Part shown: in pieces, positions 7,468 through 14,827 of the stretch
How the letters are laid out: each line of letters begins with the position of its first letter
How positions within the stretch are numbered: position 1 is the stretch's first letter
DNA from: Aequorivita sp.
GTDB lineage: Bacteria; Bacteroidota; Bacteroidia; Flavobacteriales; Flavobacteriaceae
Direction: 5' to 3'
Length of the DNA: 64,000 nucleotides
NCBI GenBank assembly: GCA_030690315.1
Contig: JAUYGY010000024.1
Location: 1 to 64,000 of the forward strand
Made by a program: the position numbers and the translations under genes
Notes under the pieces: generated by a model
What the model was told of the DNA's origin: nothing
Seen by the model: only the letters and a program-made list of their open reading frames with translations
Databases searched by the model: none

Positions 7468-10461
7468 ATGAAAAAACTAATACACATTTCAATTTTAGGA
7501 ATTCTATGTATATGGAGTTCTACTTTAATGGCACAATGCCCGGAGCCCAGCCCGAGCGGCGCATACGTATTCGACACACAAGCCGAAGTTGATAATTTAC
7601 TTGCTGATTTTCCTAATTGTACGGAATTGCTCGGTTATGTCAACATCGCCCATGAAGCAGGAACGACAGACCCGATTACCAATCTAAACGGATTCATAAA
7701 TATAACTTCCATCGAGAACTTAAATATTAAAGAAACCACAAGCCTTACTAATTTAACCGGTTTAGACAATCTCACACAGCTTATAGGGAGTTTGTTTGTG
7801 GATAATAATATTGCTCTGGAATCCGTGGATGGGCTTGAAAGTTTGACAGCAATAGGAGTCAACAACCCTTTTGCAATGATTTCATTTTATAATAACACTG
7901 CATTGACAGACATAACTGCGTTGCAAAATGTAAATTCAGGATTTATTCAATATGTGGTTATTGCTGACAATCCTTTACTTGCAAGCTTGGAAGGCATGGA
8001 CAATATGATCTTTGATCCGGCCATGTTTGACTTTCAGATTACCAACAACCCTACTTTATCGGTTTGTGCGGTAGAAAAGATTTGTGAATATATAACAACT
8101 GGTGGTGCCGCTACCATCAACAACAACGCACCCGGTTGTGGAACCATTGGAGAGGTTACCACCAATTGTCAAATTAATTTTCCAAGCTGTCCGGAAAATG
8201 ATGTAACACTTGCCACGCAAGCAGAAGTTGACCAGTTCTTGGTAGATTACCCTTTTTGTGCCATCATTCCGGGAACGTTGACCATCAACGATGCAGGAAC
8301 GGATCCGATTGTCAATCTGGACGGGTTGCAAAATATTCAAACCGTTTATGGCTTAACCATACAAAACACGACCTTGACCGATTTCTCCGGCTTAGATGCT
8401 TTGGTAACCATCAACGGAAATGTGATGATTGACAATATTTCAGTAAACAATATTGCTTTCCTTTCCGGGATTACGATGATTGATGGAAATTTAGTTATGC
8501 AAAACAATTCCGCGCTTACAAACCTTATGGCTTTGAACACATTGACCCATCTTGACGGAGCATTGGAAATAACAAACAACGATGCTTTAACAACGCTTTC
8601 CGGTTTGGACAACATCATTTCCAATACCATTACCAACCTTGTAATTGAAAACAACGAAAACCTTTCTACTTGTAACATGGACGCAGTATGTATTTACCTC
8701 GCAAACGGGTGGCCTGCAACCATTTCAGGAAATGATACAGGTTGTGATACCGTTGCAGAAGTAGAAGGAACTTGTAATACCGCAGTATGCCCGCCGGGTG
8801 ATGTTGAATTTAACACACAAGCACAGTTGGACTACTTCATTTTACAATACCCCAATTGTACGCAGTTAAGTGGAGCCTTAGAGATATATGATACGATTTC
8901 CGAAGATAGAATTACAAACCTAAATGCCCTACAAAATATCACCCATATTGAGGGACTTACTCGTATTATGTATACAGAAATTGAGAATTTTGAAGGGTTG
9001 AATAATCTCGAGACTACTGGTGCAGGTTTACATATATCTTTAAATGGATCTCTTGTAGATTTTCAGGGAATGGAAAACTTACAGGAAGTAGGTGGTAGTC
9101 TGACTATCAGTAATTGTGATTCACTTGAAAGTTTTGATGGCCTCCAAGGAGTAACAACTGTTTACGGAGGTATTACCCTAAATAGCTGCCCTTTAATTAC
9201 AAACTTTGAAGGATTTGATAGTCTTACCCAAGTAGTAGGATCTCAATCGATTAATGAAATGAGGATTTATGATAATAACTCCCTCACAAGCCTAGATGGT
9301 TTGGAGAACTTAACGACTATAGCTACTAATTTACGAATTGAACATAATCCTTTATTGAACAGTCTAAGCGCCTTGAGCGGAATCACACAAATAGGGGCGG
9401 ACGTAGAAATGCAGTCTTTTGAGCTTCACATTCAGGGTAACCCCTCACTTCAAACATTGGATGGGCTTGAAAATCTAACTACCGTATATGGTAGCTTTAG
9501 TTTAAAAACAAACACTGGGTTAACAAGCATAGAAGCATTAGCCAACTTTAATAGAGTTGGTTATTTAACTATAAGTAATAATAATGCCTTAACATCCTTG
9601 CATGGGTTGGAAGGATTCGTAAAGATAGGGGGGCTGGATCCAAATTTTCCTTTTGCCGGCGGCACCCTAATCATTTCCAGTAATGATGCCTTAACCAATT
9701 TTGAAGGCCTGAACAATCTGCAAACCATAGGCGGACTTTTCAGCGTAAATGAGAATGAAAGTCTTGTGAATTTTCAGGGTTTAAACAACTTAGAGACAAT
9801 AGGAAAAGGATTGCAAATCGGCCGTAACCCTTCACTTGTCAGTCTGGATGGGCTGGATAACCTGACAAGATTTGGAGTCTATAGCTTTTCATATCCCAAT
9901 CCATTTGCCATTGGTCACAATGATTCTTTGACAAGTATTGAGGGGCTGATGAATATAACAGAAGCAAATCCTGGAACTGTTGCAATTCATATTGAAGGAA
10001 ATCCTGTACTGACAAGTTTATCAGGCCTTGATAATTTCCCGGTAAATGCTATTCGTTTTGTTTCTCTTCAACAGAATGGCGAGTTGTCGCTTTGTAGTAT
10101 TCCAAGCGTCTGTGGGTTTATTGCAACCAATCCGCCTGCCAATCTTTTACGCATAGAGGGTAACATTAGCGGTTGTAATACGGTTGCCGAAATAGAAGAT
10201 GCCTGTGCTTTGGGCATTGAAGATGTTAATCTAGGCAACAGCATTACGCTTCACCCAAACCCCATGCAGGAAAGGCTTACCGTTTCAACCTCCAATGGTG
10301 TAGTTGTAGAGGCTATAAAATTATATGACACCACAGGGAAATTAATTGTTTCCGTTTCAGGCGAGCAAAAAATAATCAATGTGGCAAACCTTTCCAGCGG
10401 AATTTATTTTATAAGTATAGAAACCAACAACGGACTTTACCAACAAAAGCTTGTAAAATAG
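7468..10461 (+). CDS. Secreted leucine-rich-repeat protein with T9SS type A sorting domain
   Basis: 997 residues. A signal peptide (cleavage after SSTLMAQ) is followed by three modules. Each begins with C-P, a TQAEVDNLLADFPNC-like segment and short LRR-like repeats (consensus SLDGLENLTTI...L.I..N..L), and each ends with a Cys-containing cap: LSVCAVEKICEYI, LSTCNMDAVCIYL, LSLCSIPSVCGFI. Module boundaries are near 24-236, 239-438 and 440-910; the third is more than twice as long through extra LRR units. Residues 927-997 (LHPNPMQERLTVS, IKLYDTTGKLI, NLSSGIYFISI, YQQKLVK) are a type A T9SS C-terminal sorting domain. The protein is therefore exported and surface-attached or released; it is probably adhesive or ligand-binding, which is inference. 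A regulator gene lies 144 bases downstream. Confidence 0.9.
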   Translation: MKKLIHISILGILCIWSSTLMAQCPEPSPSGAYVFDTQAEVDNLLADFPNCTELLGYVNIAHEAGTTDPITNLNGFINITSIENLNIKETTSLTNLTGLDNLTQLIGSLFVDNNIALESVDGLESLTAIGVNNPFAMISFYNNTALTDITALQNVNSGFIQYVVIADNPLLASLEGMDNMIFDPAMFDFQITNNPTLSVCAVEKICEYITTGGAATINNNAPGCGTIGEVTTNCQINFPSCPENDVTLATQAEVDQFLVDYPFCAIIPGTLTINDAGTDPIVNLDGLQNIQTVYGLTIQNTTLTDFSGLDALVTINGNVMIDNISVNNIAFLSGITMIDGNLVMQNNSALTNLMALNTLTHLDGALEITNNDALTTLSGLDNIISNTITNLVIENNENLSTCNMDAVCIYLANGWPATISGNDTGCDTVAEVEGTCNTAVCPPGDVEFNTQAQLDYFILQYPNCTQLSGALEIYDTISEDRITNLNALQNITHIEGLTRIMYTEIENFEGLNNLETTGAGLHISLNGSLVDFQGMENLQEVGGSLTISNCDSLESFDGLQGVTTVYGGITLNSCPLITNFEGFDSLTQVVGSQSINEMRIYDNNSLTSLDGLENLTTIATNLRIEHNPLLNSLSALSGITQIGADVEMQSFELHIQGNPSLQTLDGLENLTTVYGSFSLKTNTGLTSIEALANFNRVGYLTISNNNALTSLHGLEGFVKIGGLDPNFPFAGGTLIISSNDALTNFEGLNNLQTIGGLFSVNENESLVNFQGLNNLETIGKGLQIGRNPSLVSLDGLDNLTRFGVYSFSYPNPFAIGHNDSLTSIEGLMNITEANPGTVAIHIEGNPVLTSLSGLDNFPVNAIRFVSLQQNGELSLCSIPSVCGFIATNPPANLLRIEGNISGCNTVAEIEDACALGIEDVNLGNSITLHPNPMQERLTVSTSNGVVVEAIKLYDTTGKLIVSVSGEQKIINVANLSSGIYFISIETNNGLYQQKLVK

Positions 10462-10551
10462 AATTTGAATGATAAATGCCTGTGATATGGGTTTGCACCC
10501 TTGGTGAAATGAGTATTACTTTCATAATTTATATTATTAGTTAGAAAGAGC

Positions 10552-10582
10552 AATGGGCTGTCTATTTAGGCAGCCTGTTGTT
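10552..10582 (+). terminator. Possible weak terminator after the LRR gene
   Basis: GGGCTGTC and GGCAGCCT pair (7 bp with one G-T pair) around an A/T-rich loop, followed by TGTTGTTATTT. It lies about 90 bases after the LRR stop. The U-tract is imperfect. Confidence 0.35.
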
Positions 10583-10605
10583 ATTTCAATAAAATCCAAT
10601 TTTGT

Positions 10606-12342
10606 ATGTTTATGGTTATGAAGTTACCCGCGGTCTTGGCAAAAAAAATTATCTCCTTTTTGGGCTTTCTTTTTGTGGCTGCAGCTGCACAGTCTCAAAC
10701 TTTTGATACCGTCAATGAAGTGAAACTTCAAATTGACGAGCTGTTGGGCAATAAGGAAATTACGCTGGTTAATGAGCTTGTTAAGGACAATACCTCGCTT
10801 CCGCCGGCATATATCTTGGAAACGCTGACGGAAACCCTGCTCATTGCCAAGGAAAATAACGATGCCAGAGAGCTTGCAAATACCTATATTATTTTAGGCA
10901 ATTTTTGGTTTCAACAGGGCAATAACGTCAAGGCATACAACTATCTTTTACAGGCAGAAACGATTGTACGCAATCTAACTGACAGTACACTGCTGGGTAG
11001 GTTATTAATGAATAAAGGCAATGCTACGGAAAACCTACCACTAAAAATAGCAACTTACAAAGAAGCTATTGTTGCCTATGAAAAGGAAGATGATGCCGAA
11101 GGACTTTCAAAAGTATATCTTAATATTGGGGATGCCTACGCCAACTATCTTTGGAGCAACCCACAGTTAGATACTTCCAAAATTGTTTTCACTTCTAAAG
11201 ATTCTGCATTTTACAAAGAGACCGCATTTAACTATTACAAAAAAGCCGATTCCATTAATAAAACAATGGATAATTTAACCATTGAAGGCATCGTAAAAGT
11301 CCATATTGCCGAATGGTACAAGGCTGAAAAGCAATTCTTAAAGGCAAAGCAAACCTTTACTGAAGCCCAAGCTATTTTAGAGGAAGCAGATTATCCCAAA
11401 GGCATAAATTACTGCATCTTGCACCTTGGCAGCATAGAAACCAGATTGGGGAACTATAATGAGGCAATAGCGTTTTTAAACCAGGCCGAAGCTATGGCCA
11501 AAAGATATAACTACACCAACTATTTACAAGGCGTATATGATGAATTTGTAAAAGCTTACGATTCCTTGGGTAATTATCAACAAGCATTAAAATACAGCCG
11601 CCTAAACACAAAAACCTCATTAGAGTTAAACAATATACAGAGCAAGGATAAAATACTCTCCCTTAATTTGGAATACAATCAAAAGGAAAATGAATTTAAG
11701 ATAGAAAGGGCTGAAGCCAAAAATAAATTGAACAGAGCACTCCTTTCAATAAGCATTATATTGTTGCTTTTAACCATTGGTATGGCTTATTTAATGATAA
11801 AAAACAAGAAAAGAAAAGTAGAAATAGCCGAGCTTGAAAAATCCTCTATACAAATCAAGCTCAACAATAAGAAATTAGAGGAGGCATTATTAAAAGAAAA
11901 AGTAAAATTCAGCCAAGAGCATCTCGTTCTCTTCGCCAATCAAGTAAACAAAATTGAGGAGTTTGTGGAAAAACTGAAACATACCGTAAAGAAATTACCC
12001 AAAAGCACAGAAACCCAAAATATCATCAACAAGCTAAAAGTTTCTTTTTTTGAAATACTGAACGGTCAAAACTATTTAAAACAGCTCAATACATTTACCA
12101 CGAAGATAAACCAGGATTTTTTCTTTTACATTTCAAAACACTATCCCGGTTTTACTGAAGAGGATGAAAAATTACTTTCATATATTATATTGGATAGGAG
12201 CACAAAAGAAATTAGTGATATTTTAAACATATCACAAGCAAGTGTTTATACCAAAAGATATCGGTTGCGGCAAAAATTGAATTTATCGAAAGACGATTCC
12301 TTTAAAAAGTTTTATGAAGACATCATGTCCAAAATAAACTAA
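10606..12342 (+). CDS. Membrane-bound TPR protein with LuxR-type HTH
   Basis: 578 residues. A signal peptide (ISFLGFLFVAAAAQSQT) is followed by TPR-type helices over about 60-360 (TYIILGNFWFQQGNNVKAYNY, GNYNEAIAFLNQAEAMAK). A transmembrane helix lies near 380-400 (LLSISIILLLLTIGMAYLMI), then a coiled coil of about 100 residues, then a C-terminal helix-turn-helix (TEEDEKLLSYIIL, TKEISDILNISQASVYTKRYRLRQKL). The layout suggests a periplasmic TPR sensor joined across the inner membrane to a cytoplasmic DNA-binding domain, a one-component regulator class common in Bacteroidota. Methionines at 10606, 10612 and 10618 are all possible starts. Its likely target is the LRR surface protein gene upstream, by proximity only. 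Confidence 0.8.
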   Translation: MFMVMKLPAVLAKKIISFLGFLFVAAAAQSQTFDTVNEVKLQIDELLGNKEITLVNELVKDNTSLPPAYILETLTETLLIAKENNDARELANTYIILGNFWFQQGNNVKAYNYLLQAETIVRNLTDSTLLGRLLMNKGNATENLPLKIATYKEAIVAYEKEDDAEGLSKVYLNIGDAYANYLWSNPQLDTSKIVFTSKDSAFYKETAFNYYKKADSINKTMDNLTIEGIVKVHIAEWYKAEKQFLKAKQTFTEAQAILEEADYPKGINYCILHLGSIETRLGNYNEAIAFLNQAEAMAKRYNYTNYLQGVYDEFVKAYDSLGNYQQALKYSRLNTKTSLELNNIQSKDKILSLNLEYNQKENEFKIERAEAKNKLNRALLSISIILLLLTIGMAYLMIKNKKRKVEIAELEKSSIQIKLNNKKLEEALLKEKVKFSQEHLVLFANQVNKIEEFVEKLKHTVKKLPKSTETQNIINKLKVSFFEILNGQNYLKQLNTFTTKINQDFFFYISKHYPGFTEEDEKLLSYIILDRSTKEISDILNISQASVYTKRYRLRQKLNLSKDDSFKKFYEDIMSKIN

Positions 12343-12377
12343 ACTGTTATTTTGGTCTCACCTTTCTTGTAAGGCTC

Positions 12378-13169
12378 TTAAAATGCCTTTTTTTCTACGG
12401 AAATCATTTCTGAATACTCCTTCAGCAGAAATTTTAAAGTATCGGTTTCGGCATTCGTGAAAAACTGAAGCTTGGGTTGTGTATTTTCTTCCCGAAGCAA
12501 ACTCAAACTTTGTAATACCGTTTTCGTCTGTCGCGCAACCGCTTCGCCGGAATCAATAATTTTCACGTTTTCGGGAAGAATTTTTTGAAGCTGCGGAATA
12601 ATATACGGATAGTGGCTGCAGCCCAAAACCACATAATCTACATTTGCATCAATCATCGGTTTTGTATGTTTTTTCAACAACTCTACTATTTCGGGACCGT
12701 CAAGATTTCCAGCCTCAATTAAAGAAACAAGTCCCTCACCAATAATCTCTATCACACTGATGTCTTTTCTTAATTCTTCAGTCGTTTTGCTGAAAAGAAT
12801 ACTGCTAAGCGTGCCTTTGGTCGCCAAAATACCGATGCTTTTTGAAGTAGTTTGCAATGCCGCAGGTTTTATTGCGGGTTCTATTCCAATAATAGGAATG
12901 TTGTATTTTTTCCGAAGCGTTGTGATGGCATTTGTAGTGGCAGTATTGCAGGCCACGACAATTATTTTGCAGCCCAGTGCTATCAATTTCTCAACATTTT
13001 TGATGCTGAGCAACGTTATTTCTTCCGAAGATTTATTTCCGTAAGGTGCATTTTTGCTGTCTGCAAGATAAATTATATTTTCAAACGGGAGCAGTTTGTG
13101 GATTTCCTGCCAAATGGAGGAGCCGCCAACGCCCGAATCAAAAACACCTATGGGACTGTCTTTTTTCAA
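12378..13169 (-). CDS. murI: Glutamate racemase
   Basis: 263 residues, the normal length. MurI converts L-glutamate to D-glutamate for peptidoglycan in the cytoplasm without cofactor. The N-terminus IGVFDSGVGGSS and the two catalytic cysteines, Cys74 in VVACNTATTN and Cys184 in VLGCSHYPY, are intact, as are LADSKNAPYG and IGIEPAIKPA. The gene is the last of the minus-strand envelope cluster (uppS-bamA-ompH-ompH-murI), but it is separated from ompH by a terminator and a ten-unit heptamer array, so it may have its own promoter. It converges with the TPR-HTH gene. Confidence 0.95.
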   Translation of the reverse strand: MKKDSPIGVFDSGVGGSSIWQEIHKLLPFENIIYLADSKNAPYGNKSSEEITLLSIKNVEKLIALGCKIIVVACNTATTNAITTLRKKYNIPIIGIEPAIKPAALQTTSKSIGILATKGTLSSILFSKTTEELRKDISVIEIIGEGLVSLIEAGNLDGPEIVELLKKHTKPMIDANVDYVVLGCSHYPYIIPQLQKILPENVKIIDSGEAVARQTKTVLQSLSLLREENTQPKLQFFTNAETDTLKFLLKEYSEMISVEKKAF

Positions 13170-13205
13170 TTTATTTTCTGTTGATGCTATGGATACTTTT
13201 AAATT

Positions 13206-13275
13206 CTAACTACTAACTACTAACTACTAACTACTAACTTCTCACTTCTCACTTCTCACATCTCACATCTCAAAA
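13206..13275. repeat. Heptamer tandem repeat array, 10 units
   Basis: Ten units in exact 7-base register drift gradually along the array: four CTAACTA, then CTAACTT, two CTCACTT, two CTCACAT, and CTCAAAA. It lies between murI and the ompH terminator. The ordered drift suggests growth by slippage with mutation. Confidence 0.85.
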
Positions 13276-13276
13276 A

Positions 13277-13310
13277 TAAAAACTGTCCGCTAGATAACGG
13301 ACAGTTTTTG
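13277..13310. terminator. Terminator downstream of ompH
   Basis: AAAAACTGTCCG and CGGACAGTTTTT form a perfect 12-bp stem with loop CTAGATAA, with A and T runs on both sides. It ends the minus-strand bamA-ompH transcript about 25 bases after the ompH stop. Confidence 0.9.
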
Positions 13311-13335
13311 TAAAAATATATTTATTGGAAAATAA

Positions 13336-13845
13336 TTACATTCCTAAATCCTTTTTAACATCTGCCATTAGATCTTTTCCGTCGGCAAGAATTACTCCAC
13401 TACCTACGGTTGAATCTAATACATATTGATATCCCTGCGCTTTAGCTACTCTTTGGATAGTAGATTGTGCTTTTTCAAGAATTGGCTTAAAAATGTCTGA
13501 TCTTTTTTTGTCAAGATCCTGAAGGGCTTGTTGTCTGTAGGCTTGAATGTTGTTTTGCATACCTTGAACTTCTTCAACTCTTTTTTGGTTTTCCTCGTCA
13601 GTTTTTGTGGAGGCTTCCCCATCGTATTGAGTCATTTTGGTTTCAAGCTCCTTAGCCATCGCTTTAATTTCTGTGTCGTACGTTTTTTGCACTTTTTCCA
13701 ACTGGCTTTGGGCTGCTTTGTATTCTGGCATGGCCTCAATCAATTCCTGTGCGTTAATATGTGCAATTTTTGCTTGGGCGCTAACAAAACTTGTGGCTCC
13801 CACAAAAAGTGCCATTGCAATTAATACTGTTTTCATTTTTTTCAT
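13336..13845 (-). CDS. OmpH/Skp family periplasmic chaperone
   Basis: 169 residues. A signal peptide (MKTVLIAMALFVGATSFVSAQA) is followed by the OmpH/Skp fold: KIAHINAQELIEAMPEYKAA opens the body, a long coiled coil follows (residues about 45-120), and the end GYQYVLDSTVGSGVILADG is the returning beta segment. Skp trimers hold unfolded outer-membrane proteins in the periplasm for BamA. The start could also be three residues later (MKTVL). It is the second of two ompH genes after bamA, 74 bases from the first, an arrangement conserved in Bacteroidota. Confidence 0.92.
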   Translation of the reverse strand: MKKMKTVLIAMALFVGATSFVSAQAKIAHINAQELIEAMPEYKAAQSQLEKVQKTYDTEIKAMAKELETKMTQYDGEASTKTDEENQKRVEEVQGMQNNIQAYRQQALQDLDKKRSDIFKPILEKAQSTIQRVAKAQGYQYVLDSTVGSGVILADGKDLMADVKKDLGM

Positions 13846-13919
13846 TGTAAGTGTATTTAATTTAAGTGTTATGTTTATTAAAATGGTACTGATTATTTAG
13901 TTGAATATTTTATAGGCAA

Positions 13920-14789
13920 CTACTTTTCGCCTCCTTCACCACCTTCGCCTCCACCATCGGGAGGATTGTTATTATTTTGACGTGAATTTATAATGGAATC
14001 TCTTCTTCGTTCTCTTTCCTCAATCAAACGTTGTCTGCGATCTTCAAACTCCTGTTTTTTGACAGCCCTAATGGAATCCCGCTCTTTTTGCCGCTGCGCC
14101 ATCATTTCTTCACGCTCGGTTTTTTTCGCTTCAATTGCTTCCTGCCGCTCTTCCTTTTGCTCTACTCTTTCTTTTTCCTCGACGGTTATAGGTCCCTCAA
14201 GTGGATCCCCGCTTTCCTCGATCATTCTTTGTTCCTTTTTGTTTGCGGCCTGTACTCTTCTTCCAGCACGCTCAATACTTCTTAGAACTACATCACTAAT
14301 GTCATTTCTTTTTGCGGCAAAGAGCATAACCACATCGGCAGATTTGTCAAAAATGAAATCGTATTTTTTCGCTTCTGCAATTTCCTGAACAATATTGAAA
14401 ACTTGATCTTGGATGGGTTGTACCAACTGCCTTCTTTGGATCATCAAATCTCCATTGGGACCAAAACGATCCTGCTGGTATTGAAGCATTTCGTCTTCTT
14501 TGATTTTTATTTCCTCGTCGCGCTCGTCAATCAACTCTTTGGTAAGTAGAACCCTTTCGTTTGCAAGGTTCAGTTTCATTTGATCAATTTCTTTTTGCTT
14601 TTTTTCAACATCCTGTTTCCAGCGTTGAACTTTGCCTTCCAACTGTATGGAAGCCTCTTTGTATTCTGGAACACTCTCCAGAATATATTCCATATCAATA
14701 TATCCTATTCGAACGCCTTTTTGAGCTTCCGCCATAAAGGTGAAGCAAAAAAGGGAAAGTGTAAAAAATAGTATTTTTTTTGTCTTCAT
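13920..14789 (-). CDS. OmpH/Skp family protein with charged C-terminal extension
   Basis: 289 residues from the ATG at 14789 (MKTKKILFFTLSLFCFTFMAEA, signal peptide). An in-frame methionine 25 codons upstream lies within the bamA end and is not preferred. The Skp part starts VRIGYIDMEYILESVPEYKEA, continues as a coiled coil, and closes with KKYDFIFDKSADVVMLFA near residue 145. After that come about 115 residues rich in Glu, Arg and Lys (EERQEAIEAKKTEREEMMAQ) and a Gly/Glu tail (DGGGEGGEGGEK). Normal Skp proteins are about 160-180 residues, so the extension is unusual, though long forms occur in Flavobacteriia. It follows bamA by 38 bases and is probably cotranscribed with it. Confidence 0.9.
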   Translation of the reverse strand: MKTKKILFFTLSLFCFTFMAEAQKGVRIGYIDMEYILESVPEYKEASIQLEGKVQRWKQDVEKKQKEIDQMKLNLANERVLLTKELIDERDEEIKIKEDEMLQYQQDRFGPNGDLMIQRRQLVQPIQDQVFNIVQEIAEAKKYDFIFDKSADVVMLFAAKRNDISDVVLRSIERAGRRVQAANKKEQRMIEESGDPLEGPITVEEKERVEQKEERQEAIEAKKTEREEMMAQRQKERDSIRAVKKQEFEDRRQRLIEERERRRDSIINSRQNNNNPPDGGGEGGEGGEK

Positions 14790-14827
14790 ATTATTTGGTT
14801 GTTGTTTAAGAAAATATCGTGCCAGTT

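Noticed and set aside
7356..7592. 78-codon frame overlapping the LRR gene start
   Set aside because: It overlaps the LRR signal peptide in another frame and shows no family features.
13206..13275. CRISPR-like array
   Set aside because: Units are only seven bases with no spacers, and no cas genes are present.
14031..14388. Antisense Ser/Cys-rich frames opposite the ompH tail
   Set aside because: They mirror the charged Glu/Lys/Arg coding of the ompH extension and have no independent support.
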